Origin: Panicum virgatum
Lineage: Eukaryota; Streptophyta; Magnoliopsida; Poales; Poaceae
Reading direction: 5' to 3'
Assembly: GCF_016808335.1 (NCBI RefSeq)
Contig: NC_053149.1
Location: forward strand, 35,852,118-35,916,117
Length of the DNA: 64,000 bases
This document shows, one piece after another, positions 10,533 through 24,300 of this stretch (the stretch's first letter is position 1; each line of letters opens with the position of its first letter). The position numbers and the translations under genes were made by a program. A model generated the notes under the pieces. It saw nothing but the letters and a program-made list of their open reading frames with translations, was not told the DNA's origin and made no database searches.

Positions 10533-13500
10533 TCAGTCGTGCTTCGTGCCGCTCCCATTCTGCCCTGCAAGGATCCTCGAGATCTGCAGCCCCCGGCTGA
10601 AGGCCTGGTTGAAGAGCAGCCGCGTCTGGAACTCGGAGACAAAGGGGAACCACGACAACACGGCGATGGGCACGAAGATGAGGAACCCCATGGTGTACTC
10701 GTACATCCTTGCCATCTCCTGGATGGAGTCCCATGGCCCCATCTTACGGAGCGTGGCTCCAGTCCTCTGCCTGAACTTGGCACAGCAGGGGCCTCTGCAT
10801 GCTGCGCCAGTGCCAAATGAGCAACATAGCGTGTGAAGTGGCTCTATAATCAACCTCCGGAACAGCGGTCCACATAGTTGCGCAATCTAAAAGGAGCAAC
10901 AGAAGGTGATATTAGCATGAACGACCGTACCAGAGAATAAATGAATACACATACAGTACATGAGCAAGGTAACATGTAAGTATAATTGATAAGAAGAATC
11001 ACTCACCAGAAGAATAAACCAGCCAGTGGGGATGAAGGCCAAGATACTGGCACCAACATCTGCAATAGCTAGATCAAATCCAACAAATAGAAGGACAAGC
11101 AAACCGATGAGAACAAGGAAGACAATGCCCTTGAGGATGCGAAACACGAGTTGAAACCTTGTAACAAACTTCTCTCTCCCCATTGAAACAACCTGAAATA
11201 AAGGGTCCCTCTCCAGGTGTAAAAGCCAATGAGATAAAATAGGATGCAGTGCAAACACTAAACTACTGTTACCTTTAGCGACACAAGAGCGACTGCTATA
11301 ACGAACCATGACAGTGCATATACCTGGGGAAAAGAACAGAGCATTAGCTGATTGACTTCCTTCCTAAATGGGAATTACACTGACAAGGGCCATTCTAAGC
11401 AGGTTTCTTACCAAGAAGCTTTTGTTACCGTGAACTATGTGCAAGTGGTAAACAATACCATATTGATAGATCAAGAACCGGAGGGAGAGGATGAACTCCA
11501 AGAGCAAGCTACGTATTGTTGCATTCTTCAGGTGGTCATGTTCACTCATCCACCAAGCCTCCCAACTCTGCTCCGGTGCTAGGCCAATACCACCTCTATT
11601 GCCCATCCACTTCCACCAGTCCATCCAGTCATCAACAGTCTTGTGCCACTCAAAGCAGGATGGGTTGAAGATAAAAGGCGCAAATAGCCAACAGAAAACA
11701 AGGAACCATATGGAAACTGTGACATACAGATACAAACTGGAGCTTCTGTACGAACTACCATATGCGAGATAAACAACCAAAAGAATAAGCAGCTCCAATG
11801 CTTTCACAAAGTGGCTCCGGGAGTACATCCGATAATTCTCAGCATACTTTGCATGGCGCACAACGAAACCTCTCCCTGTACCTCTATACTTTGCTCCACC
11901 ATGAAGTATTGCCCTGCCATAGTAGTGAGTCTTTGTTCCAAGATGAAAAGTGAAGAAAACAGGAGCTAACTGAAGTTGCATAATTACAAACTCTGCCAGT
12001 GCTCTACCAAATCCTTTCTCCAGGCCAACCTCCATAATCATTGGGAGAACGAGCAACATCCCAAGTTGGAATACAGATTGAGTGGCAAGTACATTTTCAA
12101 ATGGTTTGATATTTTGAATATTTGGATCTTGGAGTATTGACTTTTCTAAGCCACTCAAAACAAGGTATAACCTCCCATATAAAAATACATACACTGTAAG
12201 AACAGCCACCTGAAAGTAATAAATACAACTCAAGGTCAAGTCATAGAAAAATTATAGAATTAGTACACACGATTTACGTAGTATGTGCTCAAGACAATAT
12301 ATTTTTCACTTTCTATTAGACTATTAGTCCTTGATTAAAAACATTAAAGGACACATTAGTCACATTACCAAATATGCAAGCTTTGCACAAATTCTTTGGT
12401 AAATGAAATAAGGGAGCATACATCGCGTCCCAGATTATGCTTGTGAAAAATATTGATATTTCAAAAACCAAACATTTCTAATGGTTCCAGCGATGAGAGC
12501 TTTTGCATGTTTTGTTGCTCAAAAGTTGAAACTCCAGATCCCAGATATGATTCTTTTTGTTTGTTAGGTTCGGTTTGTCTTAGGCTGGGTTTGTTAGGAG
12601 AGATTGAGTTGGTTAGCAGGGATTGGGAAATTGTTTTGGTAGATGTCACTGCTGATTATATAAACCAGGGAACAGTATACTCATCCGTTTAATCAATAGA
12701 TCAATCTCAGTTATCATGCCTCGTACGCGCGGCTAAGGCATGACGGCTTCGGTGTGTCGCATCGACGAGGTCCAGGGCTGTGTGTCCAACAACTTCTCAC
12801 AACTATTCCCTCAAATTCCCACCTCCAGTGAATATCACTCCGTCCCGGTTATGGAATCAATCAATCTGCTTTCCTACTTCCTGGAAGTCATATTTATAAG
12901 TTACTAAGTTGATATGTTGAAGTGTCAGACCCATACCATGCTATTGAAGTAGAAGCCAACTGTGGTGAAGTACAGAGATAGCATCCTGTAGAAATCAAAT
13001 CTCTGTCCTAGTCGATATATATCACGACATAGTGTCTGTTCACCATTTCCATTTGCCACCTTGGCCTCAAAATTGGATATTTGGTTCATTCCAACATCAC
13101 GTCCTTTACCCAACTGTATGTATTCATGATGTGTGACATTTCCTTGACGCAGAGTTGAATTGAACCCTTTGATGTCAACAAGACCATTGTGAGCATAGTG
13201 GGCAGAACTAAGCAACTATGCTCACTGCATAGTCTCAGGAAAACATACCTGCAAATATATCCTCGCTAAGGTTGATAACCTTTGATGCTTTGCTTATGCC
13301 ACCCCTTGTGAGGTGAAAGAGTCTATCGAAAACATCAGGGTGGCCATAATGGAATCGTACCCTGCATCAGAAATTTCTTAGAACTAACACTCCAAATATT
13401 CATAAAGATCTCCAAAACAAGTTGTAACAAGATCATTACCATCCTACTAACGTTTGAATTCTACCACTCCCACAAATTAATTAAATTACCAGCTAAATTA

Positions 13501-15285
13501 TCACTCTATGTGTAATTTCTACACTATTTTCATGTATAAATTCTACCTGGAATACAGGTAGCAATCAGTGACAATTACAAAATCTGTGTACCCATGTCCA
13601 TTCCTATTAGATTTAACACTTCAATACCATGTGGTAAATTACCAGTTCAACAAGTCACAATAATTACAGAATTTGTGTAGCCCCAGTGTCCACTCTAAGG
13701 TTTATAGGTGAAGACAACAATAATCAAAATATTAGGCATTAAACAAGCAACAACTTATCAAACTAAGGCTGTGGGCAATGTAAAAGACATGTATTAAGAG
13801 GTTCCTTTTGGCTTAGAATAAATGCCCTATCCTCATGATATTTCATTGATAGTTAACACCAATATTTTAAAACTCTTAAATGACGAAGTACTTTTATATA
13901 TGGTACTGTATAGATTCAGGAGTGATGCTCAGCTATATTTGCAAATATAAACCAATCAGTTCCAAAAATAGAACATCCAGGATATAAAGCCAATATGAAA
14001 ACATTGTCAAAAGAAGACAGCAACCAAACACTAATTTCAGACGCAAGCTCCAACTGTATGTTTCCTCCATTAATAACATCACTTTCTCAATTAGGATTTT
14101 AATTATTTGTTAGTGTACATGCTAGAAATTTTTGAATAAGTAGCCAAATGGAAGATAGCTAGAAATACATAAATGGATCATGTGGAAGCCTAAATTGTTT
14201 TTTGCGGTTTTCTACAAACAACGAACTACATGATAGAAGCTATAACACTGTAGCACGCAGAAGGTGAAGTGGACTGCTACAGAGGCACATCAGGCTCTAT
14301 TTAAAACCATGCGTGACATAAATATCGTTAATGTAGTAACTTTGGTACACTCACAGTAACAGATTAGGATATTTGTGTAACTTCGGTGCACTCACAGTAC
14401 AAGTCCTGATTGAATATATTCATTTGTGGGAGCTACTATCAAATGTTGAGCTGCAGCCAGATGTTGAAGACACACATATTTGGCAATTCTCACAAAATCA
14501 GCATATGAAGCTCTTCTTTATTGGAGCTGTTCAGTTTAGACTATGGGAGAGAATTTGGCAGAGTTGGCCCCTAGCAAGTGCAAGTTTTTCATGTGGACAG
14601 CTGCACACAAAAGATGCTGGACAGTAGACCGGCTGGCAAGAAAAGGGTTACAACATCCTTCTGCCTACCCACGTGCTGGCTGACTGACTCCAAACCTTGA
14701 GGATGTAAATTTTTATGACTGGTGGGCCAATACAAGTGGAAGGGTGTCTGGTCAGGTCCTAAATGGGTTGAACTCCATCATAATTCTGGGAGCCTGGAAT
14801 TTGTGGAATCAACACAATTGTTGTGTTTGATGGCGCTTCACCTAGTATCTCTAACATCATCTCGACCAACTTTGAAGATCTGCAGCAGTGGTCTATGGCT
14901 GCGGCTAGAGAAGTTTCTTATATCCTCGCCCTGGCACCTAGGGACAGTTGGTCTAGTCCTGGTCCTGTCTTTGTTTGGAAAGAGAGTTAGTGTGTTTGTA
15001 ACTTAGGAGGTGTTATATCCCCTTTATATCTGTAATGTTAGGGGATAAAACCCCGTCCCTTTTCTTCTTAATATAATGAAGCGCAGTTCTCCTGCGCGTT
15101 CGAGGAAAAAAAACACAGAAAAGGCATTCCTTTCAGTTCTTGTATAATACTTACACAGGAATTGGTAATGATACCATACATATAAATGTGTTACCAGAAA
15201 GGAAGTATGGCTTAAAAACTACAGCATACAACTTAATCTATATTTTCCAACTTTCAAATACATTTTCTGAAATGCAACTATGTAT

Positions 15286-15334
<49 letters not shown>

Positions 15335-18300
15335 CTATGTATTCAACTATGTATGCCCCTCAGAATCATTTAATTTGCTTTCTAGAGAAGTACTAAATGT
15401 GAAATAATAGACTAGCCAAATTCTTTTTCATGAATAGAGTTTCTTTAAGCCTTAACAAGTACATGTCAACAAATAATAAACCTTTACGAGCAGCCTGGGG
15501 AGTTTTACTAGTACTGACTAATGAGTTCCATGTCGAGCAAAATTATCACAATTTTTTTCTTGAATACGCAGGAGCTGCGTATCATTGTATTGATAGTAGA
15601 AGAATTAAAAGAAAAAACAGATCACAATCCACCACTCTAACAACTAAGAGTTGCAAAAGATCCGAGTTTGTCGAATGTTGAAAGAGAGAGGGGACATACT
15701 TAAGCGGGTTAGCAAGAACACGTTGCCCAATAGTGACGAAGCTGGTCTCTTGGTTGGACATAAACCAGGCGAGGGATGAAACACTACATGTGAAGTAACA
15801 ATACAATTACATTAGCATAAGACCACAAAGGAAGTCAATGAAACATAGTGTAAGAAAAACTGAAGACTTCTAAATATGTTGGTAGCAAACAGAAAAATCA
15901 ACCTTCCTGTAAATATATGCTCCCGAACACCCAATATGGTGGGCTTTGACTTTCCATGTGTAATAAGGAACTCTTCCAAGAGATTTCTCATTTTAAATGC
16001 TTCCTCAAGGTAGTTATCCTATATAAGTAGAAAAGTGTAAGATGTCTGCATACTTGAAACTCATTACATAATACATATGGATTAGTATACCTGGTTCATG
16101 TCAATTGCTTGAAGTGCTTCTCCTCTTGTGAAGATTATGGCATGATTTTGATTATTAGGCTTGCCCTCTCCAATATCTGTTGGTTTACCAGGAAGCTTTA
16201 TCCGGTAAATTTCCTGAAAACAAAAAAAAATGATAATGCACCAGCACCCTAGAATGTTTTAACATGGTCATGTTTCTCAAGATTTCCATAAGTTAATTGG
16301 CTACAATAAAAGCAAGATTAAGCTATAGTTATTCATGGCCTACATTCTGTTACATGCATTTTTAAAGTTGAAGGACACCTAGTACACTGAGCAATGAATG
16401 GATGTTAAATCAGTTATTATTTCATTGTAATATTGATATTCAGATTATTTCATTGCCTATTGTTCCATACTTAATTTATAGATAATAATAGTAACATGTA
16501 CCCCCATAGACAAGTGAAAGGTAAACGTAGTTGGTGATGAGAACCAAACAGTCGGTCGGGTCGTAGTGCCTCCAGTTGAGAGGATGGCCACCTGGGCTCG
16601 AACTCAGGCTCACAAGTTTTGTGGGTCTCCTGAGAAACTAGTTTCTGCGAGTCTCCTGACCAGACAGTGTTATGCATGTCCCACTAAAAAAAAAGAGTCG
16701 GTTCATACTCCGGTGTCGATGTGTAAAATGTATGCATCAAACAATTCCCAGGAGAGTTTCAACCTTGCCATGGCTAGATAGGCCAAGAAAAATCTGTTCG
16801 CACAAAAGGAAAAGAGCTCTAGTATTGGAAGAAGTGTAAAGCAGGACGAGCCAAACAGATAAGGGGTGGGGGCAAGATAGATGAGTGATGAGCTTTATCC
16901 TTCTCTGCACTGCTACTGTGTCTGTGTGGCACTGCTGTTAGAGACTTAGTGTTGGAGTATATTGAGCCCATGTGTATAGAGGCTCATCTAGAGGCCCATG
17001 TATAGGATCTATATATACCCACCCTTCTAGGGTTGGAGGAATACATCAATTATTCCCTCCTACAGTATCCAATATTTTTTTTTAGCTTTAAACATTTCAT
17101 AGCTGCGGGATCTGCGGTGGCGGCGGCATCATCCGGCGGCGGCAGGGAGGTGGTGGTGGCACCGGTGCCCCTGCCTCTGGGGGTACCGGTACCAGTGGGG
17201 GCCGTCGGGGTGCGCCGACTCCAGCTCCGGCTTCCGCTCCTGCCCCTGCCCCTGGAGGTACACCCTGTCCATCTTTCAGCAATCCATGGTCAGGGCGCAT
17301 CTCGATGTGGCCGTTCCATGGTCCGGGAGAGGGGCCTTGTCCTCAGCTCCAGCCGGCGGCCATGTTCACTGGCGCTGCTCCACTCTTCGCGCCGTCCTGG
17401 ACCCCGCCCGCTCAGCCCAGCCAGCAGCCGACCTGGCCTGGGGGGTGGGACCAGGCCGCTCTGGCGCAGTCCTTCAGCACCATGGGACTGACGCCACCGG
17501 CCAGCACCGAGTGGATCGCTGACTCGGGTGCCTCGTTCCACACCACTCCTGATGCTGGTATCCTCTCTTCTGTCCGACCCCCACACCCCTCTTGTCCTTC
17601 TTCTATCATGGTTGGTGATGGGTCTTGCCTTCCTGTCACCGCCGTGGGTTCTGCTCCTCGTCTTCCTAATGTTCTTGTTGCTCCTCAAATGGTTCACAAC
17701 CTTCTTCAGTTTACTGCTGACAACTCCTGTTCTATCGAATTTGACTCCTCTGGTCTTACTGTGAAGGATTCGGCTTCCCGGCGTCCGCTCCTCCAATGTG
17801 ACAGCCCGGGGCCCCTTTACACTCTTCGGCTTCCTGCTTCCCCTGCCTCGCCTTCGGCTTCTTCGTCTACTGCTTTTGCCGTGACGCCTTCTTCCACCAC
17901 CTGGCACCGCCGGCTTGGTCACCCCGGCCGCAACGTTTTGGCTCAGCTCAGCCGTAGTACCGATGTTCCATGTACTAGGGGCTCCTGCTGAGCACCTCTG
18001 TCATGCGTGCCAGTTAGGTCGTCATGTTAGACTTCCGTTTTCTTCTTCTTCGCATGCTGCGCATGCTTTTGATCTGATTCACTGTGACCTGTGGACATCT
18101 CCTGTACCCAGCATGTCTGGCTATAAATATTATCTGGTCATTGTTGATGATTTTTCTCATTACTCTTGGACTTTCCCTTTGCGCGCCAAGTCTGAGACCT
18201 TCCCCACCCTCCTCCACTTCTTTGCCTGGGTGTCCACTCAGTCCGGCCTCACCGTTAAGGCCGTCCAGTGTGACAACGGGCGGGAGTTCGATAACTCCAC

Positions 18301-21300
18301 CTCCCGGTCCTTCTTCTTGTCTCGAGGTGTTCAGCTGCGTATGTCTTGTCCGTATACCTCTCCTCAGAACGGCAAGGCTGAGCGGATGATTCGCACGACG
18401 AACGACGTCGTGCGAACCCTTCTGATCCAGGCTTCTCTACCCCCGCGCTTCTGGGCTGAGAGCCTCCACACCGCCACCTACCTGCTCAACCGTCTTCCGT
18501 CCACTGCTTCTCCTGCTCCCACTCCACACCACGCTCTCTTCGGTACCCCTCCTCGCTACGACCACCTTCGGGTCTTTGGGTGTGCGTGTTACCCTATCAC
18601 CTCCGCCACCGCTTCTCACAAGCTGGCGCCCCGCTCGACTCGTTGTGTCTTCCTCGGGTACTCCCCTGACCACAAGGGGTACCGATGCTTTGACCTCACC
18701 TCTCGCCGCGTTCTGATCTCTCGACACGTTGTCTTTGACGAGTCGGATTTCCCCTACTCCACCTCCTCCACACCTTCTCCTGACCCCGAGCTGGAGTCTC
18801 TGTTTCTGACTGACCCGGTGGTTCAGCCACCGTTACCTGTCTGTCCTTTTCCTGCAGGTTTTTCCGGCACACCGGCACCGCTTCCGGTGATCCCTGCTGC
18901 GCCGAGCGCGGCCCCGGTGCCAGCGGACGCGCCACGCGCGGCCCCCGGACCTCCGGTCGTGCCGCGCACGGACCCGGTGTCTCCCGCTGCGCCACGCGCG
19001 GCCCCGGTGCCTTCCCCTGCACCTGCGCGGTACGCTCAGCCGGTGCAGGTGTACCGACGTCGCTCGGCGCCGAACCCGACGCAGCAGCGGTACGCTGAAC
19101 CGGTGCAGGTGTACCGGCGTCGACACCGGTGCCGCCTCCTGCTCCGGAGGCTCCTGCGACGCCGACACCAGAGCCGTCGCCGCCGCCGGCTCCTTCGGCT
19201 CCCTCTCGAGCCGAGCCGGAGGTGTACAACCCGCCGGTCATCCATCGGGTCCATCCCATGGTGACTCGGCGGATGGCGTCTTAGGCCGCGACTCTCTCCG
19301 CCACCGAGGGAGAGCCGCGGTTCTCTCCAGTACCCTCCTCTGTCCGCGACGCCTTGGCGGATCCTCACTGGCGTCGCGCGATGGAAGAGGAGTACGCGGC
19401 TCTTCTTGCCAACCAGACGTGGGACCTCGTCCCGTGTCCGTCTGGTTGCAATGTGGTGACTGGCAAGTGGATCTGGACGCATAAGTATCGGGCTGATGGC
19501 ACACTGGAGCGCTACAAGGCTCGCTGGGTTCTCCGGGGTTCACTCAGCGGCCTGGTATGGACTATGATGAGACCTTCCGCCCAGTCGTGAAGCCCGCTAC
19601 GGTGCGCACGGTCCTCTCACTTGCGCTCTCGCGCTCCTGGCCTGTGCACCAGCTGGATGTGAAGAATGTGTTTCATCACGGCACTCTTTCGGAGACTGTC
19701 TACTGCTCTCAGCCAGCGGGTTTTGTGGACTCGAGTCATCCGGATATGGTCTGCCGGCTTAACAAGTCTCTCTATGGACTGAAGCAGGCTCCTCGGGCTT
19801 GGTACTCTCGGTTCGCCACGTTCATACTGACATTGGGGTCACCGAGGCCAAGTCCGACACGTTTCTCTTCATCTACCGCCGTGGGAATGAGGCTGCATAT
19901 CTGCTGCTCTATGTCGATGATATTGTGCTTACAGCCTCCAGTCAGCAGTTGCTTCAGAGTGTCATCTCCTCTCTGCAGCAGGAGTTCGCTATGAAGGATC
20001 TCGGTCAGCTCCACCACTTCTTGGGCGTCATTGTTGAGCCTCGCCCATCTGGTCTTCTCCTTCACCAGCGGCAGTACGCACTCGATATTCTGGAGCTGGC
20101 TGGGATGACTAATTGCAAGCCCTGCTCCACTCCTGTCGACACTCAGGCGAAGCTGTCTGCTGATCTGGGTGATCCGGTGGCTGATCCTACTGCCTACCGG
20201 AGTCTGGCCGGCGCTTTGCAGCACCTTACCTTCACCAGGCCGGACCTCACCTACGCTGTTCAGCAGGTCTGTCTCCATATGCATGATCCCCGGGAGTCAC
20301 ACGTTGCTGCACTGAAGCGTCTCCTCCGGTACGTCCGTGGCACTGTGGACCTCGGCCTGGTGCTTCACCGCTCGTCCTCTGCTGAGCTGGTGGTCTACAC
20401 CGACGCTGACTGGGCTGGCTGCCCGGACACTCGTCGCTCCACTTCCGGCTACGCCGTATTCCTGGGCGGCAACCTGGTCTTCTCGTCGTCCAAGCAGCAG
20501 CCGGTTGTCTCCCGCTCCAGTGCCGAGGCGGAGTACCGGGCTGTCGCTAATGGCGTGGCGGAGGCGTCCTGGCTACGACAGCTCTTGGCGGAGCTCCACA
20601 GCCCGCTCGCCAAGAGCACGCTCGTCTACTGCGACAACGTCAGCGCCGTGTATCTCTCCACCAACCCCGTTCAGCATCAGCGGACGAAGCACGTGGAGAT
20701 CGACCTACACTTCGTGCGCGACAGGGTCGCAATCGGCGATGTTCGGGTACTCCATGTCCCGATTACCTCCCAGTTTGCTGACATCTTCACCAAGGGGCTG
20801 CCCTCCTCGACCTTCTCGGAGTTTCGATCCAGCCTCAACATAGCCGGTGGCTAGTTGTGGCTGCGCGGGGGGGGGGGGTATTTGCCCTGTGTACTCTCTT
20901 CTTGTCCAGTCTTGAACACCGCTGCGCCGGTAGTTCAGACTGCGGGGGGGTGTTGGAGTATATTGAGCCCATGTGTATAGAGACTCATCTAGAGGCTCAT
21001 GTATATGATCTATATATACCCACCCTTCTAGGGTTGGAGGAATACATCAATTATTCCCTCCTACAGTATCCAATACTTAGGACTGTTGCTTGGGATCTTC
21101 TGTGCCACTAGTGCAACATGTTGTTTGAATGTTTGTATTGAGTTGCATGCTCCAACCAATTCAACCCAAAAGGTTAAGCTTATGGGAAGAAGTGGGCAAT
21201 TCACTTATACTTCAACAGTTTGAAGATTCCACATCTATATTCCATTTAGTGATCAGAATATACAAATATAATTAAAAAACAAATATATAAATGTGTATTA

Positions 21301-24300
21301 GAAGAATCCTAGTTTTTTTTAGTTTTACCAAATGGACACCAACCCCCATGTCGTGGTAACACTGCTTCCTATATTAACATTGCAGTCGAGAGAAAATTAT
21401 AGTTGATGATAACATGACATCTACGGAACAAAAGTAAAGGTTCAAGTTGAATGTAAAGTCAGTACCTCATCATCTCCTTTCACAAGAACAGAGTAATACT
21501 GTTTCTCTATTTTACCATTTGGTAATTGTACTTCCTTCTCATCAATGTAAGCGATGCGCAAGGCTGGATACCTGCATGTTGTGCACATGAAACTGAGGGA
21601 AAACACCGAAAAATTGTTCAAAACAAAAAAGAGAAAAGGGTCAAGAACTTACGTCAGCATGAGATTTAAGATATTCTCATAGAGACCTTTCTCTCGGGAA
21701 TCCTTGGATGCCTTATGCACGCCATAGAGTTGACAGGAGACAACATAAGTGAACTTGATATCAGCAATAGCCTTGGACCTTGCACCTTCCTCTCTGCCCA
21801 AATCAGCTTTGCCATAACAAGATAATTCAATATATCACAGCATAACTAAGGGATACAATTTTCAATTGCATCCACATAAAGTAAAAAATGGAGGACCCAT
21901 GTTCAGAGGACTCAGTGGCTAACCTTCATCATTTATCATATCCTCATAGCACTGCAATTCAAGAGCTCGTCTACAGTACATCATTCCCCTCACTATACAT
22001 AACAAGATAGAAAGAATAAGATAAGCAGAGAAGACACATATTTTATAGCTCAATGAAGGATAGGAAATCATAATACCAGTTCTGGCAAGAGTTTGACCAC
22101 GGTAAGATGCCCATAAACGAATATCATCCATGCGGCCTTTTACTGCTGCTTCATCATCTGGGTCAACTCCAATACGTTCTAGAAAGTTGTTCCATTCATC
22201 TAATGAAGTGGCAAGACTAGTTATTAGAATTTAGCCTATGATTCATTAATATTTTTACATGTCTATAACAATCTGATGAAATTTGTTTGAGAAACATAGT
22301 ACAAGGTGTTTGCAGTTTACCTGGATAGATCTTTTGTAGATAAAACAAAATCGAGATACCGTCTTCATTCTTTCTATTTAATTCATAAGAAGAATAGAGT
22401 ACTTCTTCATTGTAGTATGGAGTCAGAACACTGAATGTTGAGGCTTGTTAGAGTGTAAAACGTTTCAAAATAAATGTATTAGAAAAAATATAACAGAAAC
22501 TCAAAACATTTCTGCACAGAAATACAAATATGTGATTTTGGTTTCTCTATGAAACATGTTAGGTTTCATGCAGCAACCAGATGAACCCAAAAGCTTAAGC
22601 TCTTGGGAAGAGGTGGGCAATCCACTAATACTTCACAACACTCCCACTCACATGCAACCGGAACAAGGTACAAATGTGGAAATAAAGAAGGGAGCGGAGG
22701 ACTTAAAAGATGCCTCTACCATGACTCGAACTCGAGACCTCTGGCTTTGATACCATGTTTGGTTTCATGCACCAACCAGATGAACCCAAAAGCTTAAGCT
22801 CTTGGGAAGAGGTGGGCAATCCACTAATACTTCACAACAAAACACAGATATTCCAATATTTTCATTTCTGAAAAAAAATATTTTTTGCAAAAGCCTGAAA
22901 AGTTGGGTCGTACTATACTACTGAAATAAAAGCTCATGGATGATATATATACACACCTAAAGGAAATCATATCATGCACACGAGGTGCTCTTGGCATTTT
23001 CATAAAAAGCGAGTTTGCGAAGAAGGTGATCCTCCGTCGAGCATCCAAGTTTGTTGGTACATCCATTGCAGAATCCTTCATAGTCAACAATAAATGCAGC
23101 CGGACAAACTGAAACCATAATAATTTATTCAGTACAACGAAAACATTATCATCAAATTTTAAATAAATCATAGTGGTAATTGCAGACCTTCTCCCTCCAA
23201 AAGTCATCCTTTATCATATCCATATTCAGATTCGTGAAACTTTGCTTTCTCTCATTCTCATCTTTCAAAATGCTGCCACAATTTCCCATACAGGTAAAAT
23301 CATATTTCATAAGGAATTTTCTTACTACAATGTTAGAACCAGATCAGATCGTCATAGTTCTTACCTCTGTCCATCTTTCATGAAGTCACGTGTTGTAATT
23401 TCCATAAAATCTTGCAACGCATTAACAATTTTCCTCTCTTCAGCGCCATTAATAGGTTCACTCTTCTGCAAATGTTAGATGGTGAGTAAAGACAAAAAAA
23501 TAAATAAAAATAAAGGACATGCAAAGAAGCAAATAAAAAGTTTTCTCGAATAAGCAAGCACAGGGAAAAATCATAAAAAGAATTCTAGCACTTACCAGAA
23601 GCTGTAATAATCTTGCCAATGTAGCACTTACTTTCCCGATTTCTGTCATTTCAAAATCCTCCAGGAATGTTTTATTTGTCATGCTATGAGTCACTTTTCT
23701 ATCAATTTCATTGACAATACTGCAAGTATATGCCAAAATGCCCAAGTCAGCACTTTCTAGGTGATTCAATACAAAAAATAAGTAACTTTCAAATCAAAAT
23801 GGCAAGGATGGTTCTTTACTTCCGATCATTAGAGTCTAGTAGAAGACTATTGAGGATAATCATCAAGGATTCATAGCATTCTATAACTGCATTATATCTG
23901 TCCCTGTCTAGTTTGACTTTTTCAATTAGCTCATGTTCGTCGCCTTCTTTGGAATTCATCGCCATATGAAGAGCTGCGGGTACCTGGTACATTCAAAATT
24001 CAATGAATATTCCTTATTTTACAATATTTGATCATTTGCATCAGATACGGCAACTACTTACCTTGCTAGCAAGAAGGAATGGTGGCCACTGAATGACAGA
24101 TAAGTTGCTTGAAAATGATGGAGCCATCAATATGTCCTTCTCTCTGATAACATACAAACAATCAGGTTTAAAGTGAATGACATATTATAGCCCGACATAC
24201 TGTTCAGTGTTCCAACCTATCGCTGATGAAGTCTTCCTCTCGTAAGGAATTGATGAATGAATTCCAAACACAAAAGAAACTCCTCTGCTTAAGTGCTTGC

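Larger units (their letters stand above)
16950..21075 (+). mobile_element. Copia LTR retrotransposon (copy 1), internally deleted, in callose synthase intron 33
   Basis: Two 125-bp LTRs (16950-17074 and 20951-21075) differ at three sites. They are flanked by a perfect 5-bp target duplication, cttag (16945-16949 and 21076-21080). The LTR begins TGTTGG and ends CAATA, so the termini are TG...TA rather than TG...CA. Directly after the 5' LTR there is a T-run and unrelated bases instead of a primer-binding site. Compared with copy 2 at 50.7 kb, the PBS and nearly all of gag are missing, so copy 1 is non-autonomous. It is antisense to the host gene and sits in a 5252-bp intron that would otherwise be about 1.1 kb. 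Confidence 0.95.

Noticed and set aside
15140..15373. Poly-Gln protein of 77 residues
   Set aside because: The Gln run is the (CAA)n microsatellite in an intron; nothing else in the frame is coding-like.
22557..22839. Simple duplicated intron segment
   Set aside because: Exact TSD, PBS beside one repeat and a purine tract beside the other identify a TRIM instead.
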